Source: Patiriisocius marinus (lineage in GTDB: Bacteria > Bacteroidota > Bacteroidia > Flavobacteriales > Flavobacteriaceae). From it: a stretch of DNA of 64,000 bases. The stretch lies in NCBI RefSeq assembly GCF_008974325.1, contig NZ_BKCG01000001.1:558001-622000 (forward strand), written 5' to 3'. A program made the translations under genes and the position numbers. The notes beneath the pieces were generated by a model. It made no database searches. It was not told the origin of the DNA and saw only the letters and a program-made list of their open reading frames with translations. Every line of letters begins with the position of its first letter. Positions within the stretch are counted from its first letter, which is position 1. Positions 1 through 9,814 of this stretch are shown here, piece by piece.

Positions 1-140
1 GCCAAGCACAAACACAATTATACACAGCACAACAACAGTATTTTCAAAGTATGCTAGATTTAATTAATGCCAAAGCAGAAATTGAAACAGTACTAAATAC
101 ACCTCAACTAAGAGTTTCTTCTGAAACTTTAAAAAACTAA
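1..140 (+). CDS. TolC-type outer membrane efflux protein, C-terminal end (partial)
   Basis: An open frame enters from the left edge (codons in phase with position 3) and stops with TAA at 138-140, giving about 45 residues. The piece is helical and rich in Gln, Leu and Ala (it includes QSMLDLINAKAEIETVLNT), as expected for the last helix of an outer membrane factor. The assignment rests mainly on context: 32 bases downstream begins an RND adaptor lipoprotein, then an RND pump, and in Bacteroidota the TolC-like gene commonly leads this operon. The fragment alone is too short for certainty. Confidence 0.6.
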   Translation, partial: QAQTQLYTAQQQYFQSMLDLINAKAEIETVLNTPQLRVSSETLKN

Positions 141-172
141 ACCACCTAACCGACATACTAAAACCGAACACA

Positions 173-1342
173 ATGAAAAAAATAATCACATTAATAGTAC
201 TATCATCGCTACTTATCGCTTGCGGAAAGCAAGAAGATAAAATCTCCGTAGCTACATTAATAGAAAATGGAGATGTTGCTGCAATGCAAAAAAGGCGTGA
301 TGCACTCGCTACAGAACAGCTGGTAATTAATAACGAAATTAAAGAACTAAATAATAAATTAAAAGAGTTGAGCCCTGAAGGGAAACTTCCTTTAATTACT
401 GCTATAACAGCCAAAGAAGAATCTTTTAATCATTTTATCGAATTACAAGGTAGTGTTGAAACAGATCAAAATATTGTAATAACTCCTGAAATGGGAGGTG
501 TACTTCAGCGTGTTTATGTAAAAGAAGGTCAAAAGGTTTCTAAAGGTCAAATACTTGCAGCAATTGATGATGGTGGTATGAGTCAACAACTAGCACAAAT
601 GCAAGTACAAGCTGACTTAGCAAAAACTACTTTTGAAAGACAAGAACGCCTGTGGAATCAAAAAATAGGTAGTGAAATCCAATACTTACAAGCTAAATCT
701 GGATACGAAGGCCAACTTAAAGCTATCAATTCAATGAAGCAACAAATAGGAAAAGCAACTGTTCGCGCTCCATTTTCAGGTACAATCGACGATATAATTA
801 CAGAACAAGGAAGTGTAGTGGCACCAGGACAATCGCAACTAATGCGTATAGTAAGTCTTAATAACATGTATGTTAAAACTGATGTTCCAGAAACGTACAT
901 TACTGATGTAGTTAAAGGTAAAGATGTTGAATTATTCTTTCCTGTTTTAGGTAAAACTATTAATGCTAAAGTAGGACAAACAGGAAATTACATCAACCCA
1001 AATAACAGAACTTATAATATTGAAATCACAATTCCAAATAAGGATAAGACAATAAAGCCTAACTTAACTGCACGACTTAAAATTAATGATTATACAAATG
1101 AAAAAGCAATTATGATACCACAGAGTATTATTTCTGAAAATTCAGATGGAGAACAATTTGTTTACAAACTTTCATCAACAACTGACGAAAAAGCAACTGC
1201 ACACAGAGTTATCATTAAAACCGGAAAAACACAAGGTGATGTTATTGAAGTACTAGAAGGATTAACTGACGGAGATCAATTAATTGAAGAAGGTGCAAGA
1301 AGCGTAAAAGATGGACAAGAGGTGAAAATTATCACCTACTAA
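173..1342 (+). CDS. RND efflux periplasmic adaptor (membrane fusion) lipoprotein
   Basis: This is the adaptor that would link the inner-membrane RND pump to the TolC-like channel. The N-terminus is a lipoprotein signal ending in LLIAC (Cys17). A helical, charged stretch follows at about 35-70, and a lipoyl/barrel-sandwich half-motif (VYVKEGQKVSKGQIL) at about 112-126. A coiled-coil hairpin lies at about 140-185, the second lipoyl half (ATVRAPFSGTIDDI) near 195-208, then beta-barrel and membrane-proximal domains to residue 389. At 389 aa it has normal family length. It sits between the TolC-like end and the pump in the same orientation, so one operon is expected. Substrate cannot be told from sequence. 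The assignment to the HlyD/RND adaptor family is firm. Confidence 0.93.
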   Translation: MKKIITLIVLSSLLIACGKQEDKISVATLIENGDVAAMQKRRDALATEQLVINNEIKELNNKLKELSPEGKLPLITAITAKEESFNHFIELQGSVETDQNIVITPEMGGVLQRVYVKEGQKVSKGQILAAIDDGGMSQQLAQMQVQADLAKTTFERQERLWNQKIGSEIQYLQAKSGYEGQLKAINSMKQQIGKATVRAPFSGTIDDIITEQGSVVAPGQSQLMRIVSLNNMYVKTDVPETYITDVVKGKDVELFFPVLGKTINAKVGQTGNYINPNNRTYNIEITIPNKDKTIKPNLTARLKINDYTNEKAIMIPQSIISENSDGEQFVYKLSSTTDEKATAHRVIIKTGKTQGDVIEVLEGLTDGDQLIEEGARSVKDGQEVKIITY

Positions 1343-1415
1343 AAAGACAAGTAACTTACTTTAAAAGTTTCAAAACGCTATTAAAAATAAGGCACCCCCC
1401 TTTGTGGGCATTACT

Positions 1416-4400
1416 ATGGCAAAACAGAAAAAAAATACAGAAAAAGAGTTTCAACTCTCAACTTGGGCTATAAACAACAAGACAACCATTTACATGATGA
1501 TGGCTCTTGTATTGTATCTAGGCTTTACAGCTTATATGACAATGGCTCGTGAAAACTTTCCAGAGATTAAAGAAACTAAAATATATGTTAGTTCAATCTA
1601 TCCAGGAAACACTGCAGAAGATATTGAAAAGCTAATTACAGATCCGCTAGAGGATAAATTAAAATCAATTAGTAATAAAGTAGAATTAACCTCAACTTCT
1701 CAAGAGGACTATTCAATGATTGTGATTGAATTTGACGAAGATATTACTGTTGAGTTAGCTAAACAAAGAGTAAAAGACGAAATAGACACCGAAACATCTG
1801 GTGAAGACTGGCCAACTTTTAATGGAGCAAAAGTAGAACCCAATGTGTTTGAGCTTAGTATGAGTGAAGAAATACCTATTCTAAATATAAATATTTCTGG
1901 AGATTATCCAGTTACTAAACTGAAAGAATACGGTGAATATCTTCAAGATGAGATTGAAAATCTTGAAGAAATTAAAAAGGTTGATATTCGTGGTGCGCAA
2001 GAACTAGAAGTGGAAGTTGCTGTTGATATCTATAAAATGATGGCTTCGGCTATTAGCTTTAGTGATGTCACAAACGCTATCAATAGTGGCAATATGACGA
2101 TGTCTGCAGGGAATTTAATATCTAGCGGTCAGCGTAGAACTATTCGTATTATCGGCGAAATTGATACCCCATCAGAACTTGAAAATTTCGTAGTTAAATC
2201 TCAAGATGGTGATATTGTATACCTTAAGGATATAGCTACTGTTACCTTTAAAGAAAAAGACAGAACTACATATGCTCGTGATTTTGGAAATCGTGTGGTA
2301 ATGCTTGACGTTAAAAAACGAGGTGGTAAAAATATGGTTGCTGCCGCAGAACAAGTAGAAGTTATAGTAGCTGATGCAATAGAAAACTACTTTCCACCAG
2401 ACTTATCTGTAACCATTACCAATGATCAATCTTCTAAAACTATTGGTCAAGTTGATGATTTGGTAAACAATATCATCTTTGGTATTATCCTAGTAGTAAC
2501 AGTATTAATGTTCTTTTTAGGATTTAAAAACGCCCTTTTTGTTGGGTTTGCCATTCCTATGTCTATGTTTATGTCACTTATGATTTTAGGTTGGCTAGGA
2601 TACACATTAAATACTATGATTCTTTTCGGATTAATTATGGGATTAGGGATGTTAGTTGACAACGGTATTGTGGTGGTAGAAAATGTTTACCGATTAATGG
2701 AAGAAGAAGGACTAAGTCGTGTTGAAGCTGCGAAGAAAGGTATTGGTGAAATTGCATTCCCAATTATTATTTCAACAGCAACTACGGTTGCAGCTTTTGT
2801 ACCTTTAGGTTTATGGCCTGGAGTAATGGGGCAGTTTATGATCTACTTCCCTATAACTCTTTCAGTGGTATTAGGTTCTTCATTATTTGTAGCAATTTTC
2901 TTTAATTCTGTATTAGTATCTCAGTTTATGACTACAGAAGATAAAGACATGCCTATTAAAAACCTTATTAAAATTTCAGCAATCGTAGGAGGAATAGGTC
3001 TTGTTATTGCAATAATAGGTGGTGACTTCAGCGGTCTTGGAGTGCTGATGATATTTGTTGCAATCATGTTATGGGTGTATCGATTGATACTTAGAAAAGC
3101 AGCAAATAGTTTTCAAAACAAAGCACTTGTTAGTCTTGAAAACTGGTACCAACGAAATTTGACAACAGCTTTTAAAGGGGCTCGTCCATATATTTTAGTA
3201 GTAGGAACATTCCTATTATTATTTGTTGTGTTTGGATTATTCGGTGCTTCGATGGCTTCAGGAAATACCAAGTTTGAGTTTTTCCCAGACAACAAACCAA
3301 ACCAGATTATTGTTTATGCAGAATACCCTGAAGGTACTGATATTGAAAAAACAAATGCCATTACTAAGGAAATTGAAGAAAGAGTATATAATACTTTAAA
3401 CGACCCAAAATACATGGATGGGGACTATAACTTTCTAGTAGAAAGTGCAGTTTCTCAAGTGGGTGAAGGTGCTGGAAACCCTCAAACAGATGGAGGATCT
3501 TCTGCTGAAATGCCACACAAAGGAAAAATTACAGTTTCCATGCGTGAGTATAAGTATAGACGCGGTGCAGATAGTGAAGAGCTACGCCAAAAAATAGTGG
3601 AAGCTTTAGCTAATGTGTATCCTGGAATATTAATTTCTGTAGAAAAAGATGCAAACGGACCTCCAGTAGGACCTCCTGTAAATATTGAACTTCGTGGAGA
3701 TGATTATAATGAGCTTATTTCGACAGCTGAAAATATGCGAAAGTTTTTAAATGATAAAAATATTCCTGGTATTGAAGAGCTTAAAATTGATGTAAATAAA
3801 GATAAACCAGGTATGCAGGTCAAAGTTGATCGCGAAAAAGCTGGAGAACTTGGTGTGAGTGCAGGACAAGTAGGACAACAATTACGTAATGCAATCTTTG
3901 GAACAAAAGCAGGAGTCTTCAAAGAAGATGGGGAAGACTATGATATATATGTTCGCTTCAATGAGAATAGTCGTTATAATAAAAGTGCATTGTTTAACCA
4001 AACAATGACCTTTAGAACAAATACAGGTCAACTTAGAGAAATACCAGTATCTGCTGTTGCAACACAAAATAACACCTCTGGATTTAGTGCAATTAAGCAT
4101 AAAGAAGCTAGTAGAGTTGTTACAATTTACTCGGCATTAAAACCTGGATATACTGATGCAAACGCAGCTGTAAAACAGATACAGAATGAAATGAAGAGTT
4201 TTAAGGATATGCCTGAAAAGATAAAACCTAACTACACAGGTCAACTTGAAGAGCAAGCCAAAGAACAAGCCTTTTTAGTAGGAGCATTCTTTAGTGGACT
4301 GGGGCTAATTTTCTTGATATTGATATTTCAGTTTAATTCTTTCTCAAAACCACTTATAATAATGATTGCCATTTTCTTGAGCTTCATTGGTGTATTTGGA

Positions 4401-4928
4401 GGAATTTTAATTACTGGTGCTCCCTTTGTATTATTAATGACAATGATGGGTATTATTTCACTAGCCGGAATTGTTGTGAATAATGGTGTTGTACTACTCG
4501 ATTATGCTCAGTTATTAATTGACCGAAAGAAAAACGAACTTGATATTGACGAAAACAATTATCTTCCAAAAGATGCATTATTAGCTAGTATTATTACAGC
4601 AGGTAAAGCTCGTTTACGTCCAGTATTACTTACAGCTATTACAACGATATTAGGTTTAATACCCTTAGCGATTGGATTAAATATTGATTTCTTCTCTCTA
4701 TTTAGCGAGTTTGACCCTAAAATTTATATGGGTGGAGATAATGTGATATTTTGGGGACCATTGGCTTGGACAGTAATTTACGGATTATTTATTGCTACGT
4801 TCCTTACACTAATCGTTGTGCCTATTTTATTCTTCTTTGCTATGCGTCTAAAAATGCGCATTCACAACTGGAGAAACTCAAACGGTATTGAAACAAACGA
4901 AGATTTAAGCATAGAAGCAGCGGAATAG
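1416..4928 (+). CDS. RND family efflux transporter permease
   Basis: Inner-membrane proton-driven pump of the hydrophobe/amphiphile type, about 1170 aa. It shows the duplicated RND plan: TM1 near residue 30, a large periplasmic loop, TM2-6 (about 345-510), a second periplasmic loop and TM8-12 near the C-terminus. TM4 carries LVDNGIVVVEN, where AcrB has LVDDAIVVVEN. TM10 carries IVVNNGVVLLD, where AcrB has a Lys at the relay position. A GTG at 1404 is in frame, but I chose the ATG at 1416 because its Met-Ala-Lys start is natural and GTG is rarer. The gap to the adaptor is 73 bases, so the two are probably cotranscribed. Substrate unknown. Confidence 0.92.
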   Translation: MAKQKKNTEKEFQLSTWAINNKTTIYMMMALVLYLGFTAYMTMARENFPEIKETKIYVSSIYPGNTAEDIEKLITDPLEDKLKSISNKVELTSTSQEDYSMIVIEFDEDITVELAKQRVKDEIDTETSGEDWPTFNGAKVEPNVFELSMSEEIPILNINISGDYPVTKLKEYGEYLQDEIENLEEIKKVDIRGAQELEVEVAVDIYKMMASAISFSDVTNAINSGNMTMSAGNLISSGQRRTIRIIGEIDTPSELENFVVKSQDGDIVYLKDIATVTFKEKDRTTYARDFGNRVVMLDVKKRGGKNMVAAAEQVEVIVADAIENYFPPDLSVTITNDQSSKTIGQVDDLVNNIIFGIILVVTVLMFFLGFKNALFVGFAIPMSMFMSLMILGWLGYTLNTMILFGLIMGLGMLVDNGIVVVENVYRLMEEEGLSRVEAAKKGIGEIAFPIIISTATTVAAFVPLGLWPGVMGQFMIYFPITLSVVLGSSLFVAIFFNSVLVSQFMTTEDKDMPIKNLIKISAIVGGIGLVIAIIGGDFSGLGVLMIFVAIMLWVYRLILRKAANSFQNKALVSLENWYQRNLTTAFKGARPYILVVGTFLLLFVVFGLFGASMASGNTKFEFFPDNKPNQIIVYAEYPEGTDIEKTNAITKEIEERVYNTLNDPKYMDGDYNFLVESAVSQVGEGAGNPQTDGGSSAEMPHKGKITVSMREYKYRRGADSEELRQKIVEALANVYPGILISVEKDANGPPVGPPVNIELRGDDYNELISTAENMRKFLNDKNIPGIEELKIDVNKDKPGMQVKVDREKAGELGVSAGQVGQQLRNAIFGTKAGVFKEDGEDYDIYVRFNENSRYNKSALFNQTMTFRTNTGQLREIPVSAVATQNNTSGFSAIKHKEASRVVTIYSALKPGYTDANAAVKQIQNEMKSFKDMPEKIKPNYTGQLEEQAKEQAFLVGAFFSGLGLIFLILIFQFNSFSKPLIIMIAIFLSFIGVFGGILITGAPFVLLMTMMGIISLAGIVVNNGVVLLDYAQLLIDRKKNELDIDENNYLPKDALLASIITAGKARLRPVLLTAITTILGLIPLAIGLNIDFFSLFSEFDPKIYMGGDNVIFWGPLAWTVIYGLFIATFLTLIVVPILFFFAMRLKMRIHNWRNSNGIETNEDLSIEAAE

Positions 4929-4965
4929 TTGCTTTGTTTTCTTCGGAAATTTTAAAATGAAAATA

Positions 4966-5001
4966 AATGCCCCTAGCGATAATTATATTGCTAGGGGCAT
5001 T
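4966..5001. terminator. Intergenic hairpin between convergent genes
   Basis: A perfect 12-bp inverted repeat (AATGCCCCTAGC / GCTAGGGGCATT) with a 12-base loop lies between the ends of the RND pump and the converging TonB receptor. The flanks are A/T-rich but have no clean T-run on either side, so it may stop both transcripts only partly. Confidence 0.6.
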
Positions 5002-5057
5002 AATAATTTAAGAAGTATTTTTTCGTAAAGAATTAATACATCTGAATTAATGAAATA

Positions 5058-7772
5058 TTAGAATCTGAATTGTAATCCTGCACTTATCATTGTACCATTA
5101 AAACCAAATTGGTTTACTTCCCAAGGATACTTAAACCTACCACCTAAGTCAGTTACAAAATCTCCTTGCGTTTCAATTTCATCTGGATAAACATTTAATA
5201 AATTGTTTACAGATACTGTAGCACTAATTGCTTCAGAGAAACCATACTTGAATACTATGTCAGTAATGATTTTACCACCAAACGTTTGATCGTATGCTGA
5301 ATCTTCTATTGGAAGATTAGCTCCGTCTGGTCCAAGTGGCGCACCATTAAGTCCGTTATTTGAATGCTTCCAAGTAACTTCACCAAAATAAGTGTTATTC
5401 AACCCAATGTTAAGATCTCCAATGTTATAATCTAGACCAAGAAGAATTTTACTTTGTGGTCTTGAAGACTCAATACGAGATTGTTCTTTACGATTAAAAA
5501 TATCATATCCATTAGCCCCTATAAGTCCTGGTGCCTCTAATTGCAACCCTTCAGTGTTAGGGTCTACATCATCATTAGTGATTTCAGTATTATTAAAGTT
5601 AGCAGCAAGAGTGATGTCTAATGAACCACCTGCAAGCTCAACATTTCGGTAGTTAGCAACAATATCTACACCTTGAGTTCTAGTATCTACTGCATTAGTA
5701 AACAGCTTTAAACTAGTAATAGAATTATCTAATAAAATTTGCTCAACAGGGTTTGTAGTGTCATCATCTCCATCAAATCCAATTTCTCCTGAAAATAAAA
5801 CACGATCTTCAACTTCAATTTGATATCCATCAACAGCTACAGAAAATTGTGGTGTAATTTTATAGGTAATACCAGCAGAGATGTTTGTAGAAGTTTCAGC
5901 AGTTAATTGAGGAACTCCTAAACCTTCTCTAATAATTGGGTCCACATTATTAAAAGTCCCTTGGTTTGAAATTGTCCCACCAGAAACGAGTGTTTGTACA
6001 TTACTTAAATATATTTGGTGTAAAGATGGTGCTCTAAAACCCGTCCCGTATGATGCACGAATAGCTCCTCTATTATCTCCTAAAATATAACGACCACCAA
6101 CTTTCCAAGATGTGTTGTCTCCAAAATCACTAAAGTCTTCATAACGAGCAGCAGCTGTGAATAACAATTTTTCAGTCGCATCTACATCTACACTAGCATA
6201 AGCCCCAAAATTATTTCTAGATTCATTTACAGCATTTGATGGTTGTAAACCTGGGAAAGATTGAACCCCTCCAGAAATATACGATTCTGGCTGTCCAGCT
6301 TTAGAGATGAAATTTTCATCTTTATATTCAGCACCAAATGAAACACTTAACATTCCTAAATTTCTAGAAACGTCTAAGTTTAAAATACTATTGCTAAATG
6401 CATATCCACCAACATTAAAATTTGTTGGACTCGCTGCTCCTAAAGCAGGATTTAAACTATTGTTTACCATATAATCTACAGCATTTCTACCGTAAGTTCC
6501 ACTTACATCAAGATCAAAACCTAAAAGACCAAACTCAACTCCTACTGTGTGGTTATTATCAATAATTTCAGTTTCGAATGTAGGTTGAAAACCTGTGTAT
6601 TCAGTTCCTTCCTCATGTAATAAATTAAAAGGATCCTGTACCCAGTAAGGTGTTCTGTTTAATGCAAAACTTTTTCCTTCTCTATAAGTCATACCCCCAA
6701 AAGTGTAAAATTTACCATTCCCATTTTTAAACGGCAGACCAAAATTGTAGAACAAATCGTATTTATCTATAGCAGGTTGACCAACAGTCATCCCCAAATC
6801 TGGATTAGCAGCAAGGTAATCTCCAAAATCTGGATCGTTTGCCTCAACTCCAAATAGCTTATCATCACCTGGCTCACCTGCTCTGTTTGTAATTTCTTGC
6901 TTGTAATAACCTGCTGTGAAATTTAAAAAACCTCCGCTTTCACCAACTTTAATACCTGTATTAATGTTAGCCCCTAAATTAAAACCATCACCTTCAGTAG
7001 TAATACCACTATCAATATTTAAAGTAGTGTACTCATATCCTTCTTTTAGAACCATATTAATCACACCTGCTATAGCATCAGATCCGTATTGAGCAGATGC
7101 TCCATCACGTAAAACCTCTACACGCTCAATAGCAGCTGCAGGAATACTTTTTAAATCTACACCAACTTCTCCTTTACCAGGTGTATCATTAATATATACT
7201 AATGCACTTTGATTCTTTCTTTTTCCATTTACTAAAACCAATGTTCTACTTGGACCTAATCCTCTTAAATCTGCAGGATCAAAATGTCCAGTTGCATCTG
7301 AAATCGTTTGAGTAGTTGAATTGAAAGAAGGAACCTTATACGTTAGCATTTTATCTAAAGTAGGTTGCCCTGTAAGAGTAAGTTCACTTGTTTTAATATT
7401 ATCAATTGGCACCACAGAAGTCAAAACTGATCTTGGTTTTGACCTATTACCAACAATTACAACAGCATCAAGCTCATCACCTTCTGCTAGAATAAAAGAA
7501 ACTCCACTTCCAGAGACTTCCATTTCTTTCGTTGAAAAACCAACATAACTTACAACAAGTGTAGTAGGTAAAGACTCAACATCAAGCGAAAAATTACCAT
7601 CGATATCTGCAACAGTACCATTTGTAGTCCCTTGCTCTATAACATTCGCAAATGACACAGGGGTTCCGTCTGCCGTCTTTGCAGTACCTTCAATGGTATT
7701 CTGTGCGAACAACATGCAAGGTAGCAGCATTAATAATAATGCCAATTTTGGCATAAAGTTTTTTTGTTTCAT
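5058..7772 (-). CDS. TonB-dependent outer membrane receptor with carboxypeptidase-like N-domain
   Basis: Outer membrane active importer of 904 aa. A signal peptide ends at about residue 23 (MLFAQ). A CarboxypepD_reg-like beta-sandwich (about 25-100) contains GTVADIDGNFSL and VVSYVGF. The plug (about 115-245) contains the conserved VEVLRDGASAQYGSDAIAGVI. A 22-stranded barrel follows, ending in aromatic FRF, the usual outer membrane targeting end. The plug resembles vitamin B12/siderophore-type receptors rather than SusC. No SusD-like or other partner gene is adjacent; the gene stands alone on the minus strand, convergent with the efflux operon and divergent from aspS. Substrate unknown; iron complexes or cobalamin are only guesses. 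Confidence 0.9.
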   Translation of the reverse strand: MKQKNFMPKLALLLMLLPCMLFAQNTIEGTAKTADGTPVSFANVIEQGTTNGTVADIDGNFSLDVESLPTTLVVSYVGFSTKEMEVSGSGVSFILAEGDELDAVVIVGNRSKPRSVLTSVVPIDNIKTSELTLTGQPTLDKMLTYKVPSFNSTTQTISDATGHFDPADLRGLGPSRTLVLVNGKRKNQSALVYINDTPGKGEVGVDLKSIPAAAIERVEVLRDGASAQYGSDAIAGVINMVLKEGYEYTTLNIDSGITTEGDGFNLGANINTGIKVGESGGFLNFTAGYYKQEITNRAGEPGDDKLFGVEANDPDFGDYLAANPDLGMTVGQPAIDKYDLFYNFGLPFKNGNGKFYTFGGMTYREGKSFALNRTPYWVQDPFNLLHEEGTEYTGFQPTFETEIIDNNHTVGVEFGLLGFDLDVSGTYGRNAVDYMVNNSLNPALGAASPTNFNVGGYAFSNSILNLDVSRNLGMLSVSFGAEYKDENFISKAGQPESYISGGVQSFPGLQPSNAVNESRNNFGAYASVDVDATEKLLFTAAARYEDFSDFGDNTSWKVGGRYILGDNRGAIRASYGTGFRAPSLHQIYLSNVQTLVSGGTISNQGTFNNVDPIIREGLGVPQLTAETSTNISAGITYKITPQFSVAVDGYQIEVEDRVLFSGEIGFDGDDDTTNPVEQILLDNSITSLKLFTNAVDTRTQGVDIVANYRNVELAGGSLDITLAANFNNTEITNDDVDPNTEGLQLEAPGLIGANGYDIFNRKEQSRIESSRPQSKILLGLDYNIGDLNIGLNNTYFGEVTWKHSNNGLNGAPLGPDGANLPIEDSAYDQTFGGKIITDIVFKYGFSEAISATVSVNNLLNVYPDEIETQGDFVTDLGGRFKYPWEVNQFGFNGTMISAGLQFRF

Positions 7773-7862
7773 AATGGTGTTTGTTTAAATTATACTCGAA
7801 AATAACGAAGATTTAATAAATATTTATAAAAAAACTTAAGTATTAATTGCTTATTAGGCAAC

Positions 7863-7870
7863 CAAACCTA
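7863..7870 (-). promoter_or_regulatory. Candidate -7 element for the TonB receptor
   Basis: On the minus strand this reads TAGGTTTG, matching the Bacteroidota TAnnTTTG -7 box. It lies about 90 bases before the receptor start. Only a TTG at poor spacing (15 bases) is found upstream, so this is a moderate candidate. Confidence 0.4.
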
Positions 7871-7942
7871 TAATTTATCAATTTACAATATAAGTGCATT
7901 ACTTTAATGTTTATAAATCAAGGTCAATACACAATAACTTAT

Positions 7943-7950
7943 TAAATTTG
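7943..7950 (+). promoter_or_regulatory. Candidate -7 element for aspS
   Basis: TAAATTTG matches TAnnTTTG and lies 38 bases before the aspS ATG. No clear TTTG -33 box is seen at the usual distance. Confidence 0.5.
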
Positions 7951-7988
7951 CAGTCCTTTGAAAAAACAGGAATTAACACACTTTACAC

Positions 7989-9746
7989 ATGTATAGAACG
8001 CATACAAACGGCCAACTTCGTGCCGAACATATAGGGCAAGAAGTAACTTTAGCAGGATGGGTACAAAAATCGAGAGATAAAGGATTTATCGTTTGGGTAG
8101 ATCTTCGTGATCGCTACGGAATAACTCAACTTGTTTTTGATGAGGAACGCACACCTAAAGAAATGATGGATAAAGCATCTAAATTAGGACGCGAGTTTGT
8201 AATTCAAGTTACTGGTGAAGTAATTGAACGTGTTTCTAAAAATCCAAAAATGGAAACGGGTGATATTGAAATTTTAGTAAAGAAAGTGACTGTTTTAAAT
8301 GAATCACTAACACCTCCATTTACTATTGAAGACAACACTGATGGTGGTGAAGATTTACGTATGAAATATCGCTACCTTGATATTCGTCGTAATCCTGTAA
8401 GAGAGAATTTGATTTTCCGTCACAAAGTATCAATGGCAGTTCGTAATTACTTATCCGAAAAAGGATTTGTAGATGTAGAAACTCCTTACTTAATAAAATC
8501 TACTCCTGAAGGAGCACGCGATTTTGTGGTTCCTTCTCGTATGAATGAAGGGCAATTTTATGCACTTCCACAGTCGCCTCAAACCTTTAAGCAATTGCTT
8601 ATGGTAGGTGGACTAGATAAATATTTTCAAATTGTTAAATGTTTCAGAGATGAAGATTTAAGAGCAGACCGTCAACCAGAATTTACTCAAATTGACTGCG
8701 AAATGGCCTTCATCGACCAAGAAGATATTCTAAATATGTTTGAAGGTTTAACACGTCACTTATTAAAAGAAATTAATGGAGTTGAAATAGGCGAATTTCC
8801 AAGAATGCAGTACGATGACGCTATGAAGTTGTATGGAAATGATAAACCGGATATTCGTTTTGACATGAAATTTGGTGAGCTTAACGATGTTGCACAACAT
8901 AAAGACTTTGGTGTTTTTAACAGTGCTGAACTAGTTGTAGGTATTGCTGTTCCTGGCGGAAACAAGTACACACGTAAAGAAATAGACCATTTAATCAAAT
9001 GGGTAAAAAGACCACAAGTGGGAGCACTTGGAATGGTTTATAGCCGTTGTAATGATGATGGTTCGTTTAAATCATCTGTAGATAAATTCTACGATCAAGA
9101 TGATCTTGCAAAATGGGCTGAAGTTACTGGCGCAAAAGCAGGAGATTTAATTTGCATCCTTTCTGGCGAAACAAATAAAGTTAGAGCCCAAATGAGTGCT
9201 TTGCGTATGCACCTTGCTGAAGAACTTGGACTCAGAAAAGCAGATGAGTTTGCTCCATTATGGGTAATCGATTTCCCATTATTAGAGCTAGATGAAGAGA
9301 CAGGTCATTACCACGCAATGCACCACCCTTTTACATCACCTAAACCAGGTCAATTAGAAATGTTAGACGCTAAACCAGGTGAAGTTAAAGCAAACGCATA
9401 CGATTTAGTACTTAACGGAAACGAAATAGGTGGAGGATCTATTCGAATTCACGATAAAGAAACACAAGCAATAATGTTAAAGCATTTAGGCTTTACTGAA
9501 AAAGAAGCACGGGCACAATTTGGATTCCTAATGGATGCATTTGAATATGGAGCACCACCTCACGGTGGATTAGCTTTTGGTCTTGACAGACTTGTTGCAA
9601 TACTTGGAGGACAGGAAACAATACGTGATTTTATTGCATTCCCTAAAAACAATAGCGGTCGCGATGTTATGATTGATGCACCTGCAATACTAGACCAAGA
9701 ACAATTGACCGAATTAAATTTAAAAATTGACCTTCAGGAAAAATAA
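7989..9746 (+). CDS. aspS: Aspartate--tRNA ligase
   Basis: Charges tRNA-Asp with aspartate in the cytoplasm (class II synthetase). It has an N-terminal OB-fold anticodon-binding domain (about 1-105, with [22 protein letters not shown]). Motif 2 is [18 protein letters not shown] (about 219-236) and motif 3 is [13 protein letters not shown] (about 530-542). Between them lies the GAD insertion domain typical of bacterial AspRS (about 285-415). Length 585 aa is normal. The ATG follows an A-rich leader without a Shine-Dalgarno sequence, as usual in this phylum. An intrinsic terminator follows closely. Confidence 0.98.
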   Translation: MYRTHTNGQLRAEHIGQEVTLAGWVQKSRDKGFIVWVDLRDRYGITQLVFDEERTPKEMMDKASKLGREFVIQVTGEVIERVSKNPKMETGDIEILVKKVTVLNESLTPPFTIEDNTDGGEDLRMKYRYLDIRRNPVRENLIFRHKVSMAVRNYLSEKGFVDVETPYLIKSTPEGARDFVVPSRMNEGQFYALPQSPQTFKQLLMVGGLDKYFQIVKCFRDEDLRADRQPEFTQIDCEMAFIDQEDILNMFEGLTRHLLKEINGVEIGEFPRMQYDDAMKLYGNDKPDIRFDMKFGELNDVAQHKDFGVFNSAELVVGIAVPGGNKYTRKEIDHLIKWVKRPQVGALGMVYSRCNDDGSFKSSVDKFYDQDDLAKWAEVTGAKAGDLICILSGETNKVRAQMSALRMHLAEELGLRKADEFAPLWVIDFPLLELDEETGHYHAMHHPFTSPKPGQLEMLDAKPGEVKANAYDLVLNGNEIGGGSIRIHDKETQAIMLKHLGFTEKEARAQFGFLMDAFEYGAPPHGGLAFGLDRLVAILGGQETIRDFIAFPKNNSGRDVMIDAPAILDQEQLTELNLKIDLQEK

Positions 9747-9774
9747 TTTTTAATCTGAAATATTAAGTACTTTT

Positions 9775-9804
9775 AAAATCCCGCTTTTCTAGTGGGATTT
9801 TTTT
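9775..9804 (+). terminator. Intrinsic terminator after aspS
   Basis: An 8-bp stem AAAATCCC / GGGATTTT is followed by a run of Ts ending at 9804. It ends only 10 bases before the start codon of the next gene, leaving no room for an ordinary promoter between them. Confidence 0.8.
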
Positions 9805-9814
9805 AAACCCAACA

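Noticed and set aside
64-414. 116-codon minus-strand frame over the adaptor start
   Set aside because: Overlaps a well-supported plus-strand lipoprotein gene and shows no family features.
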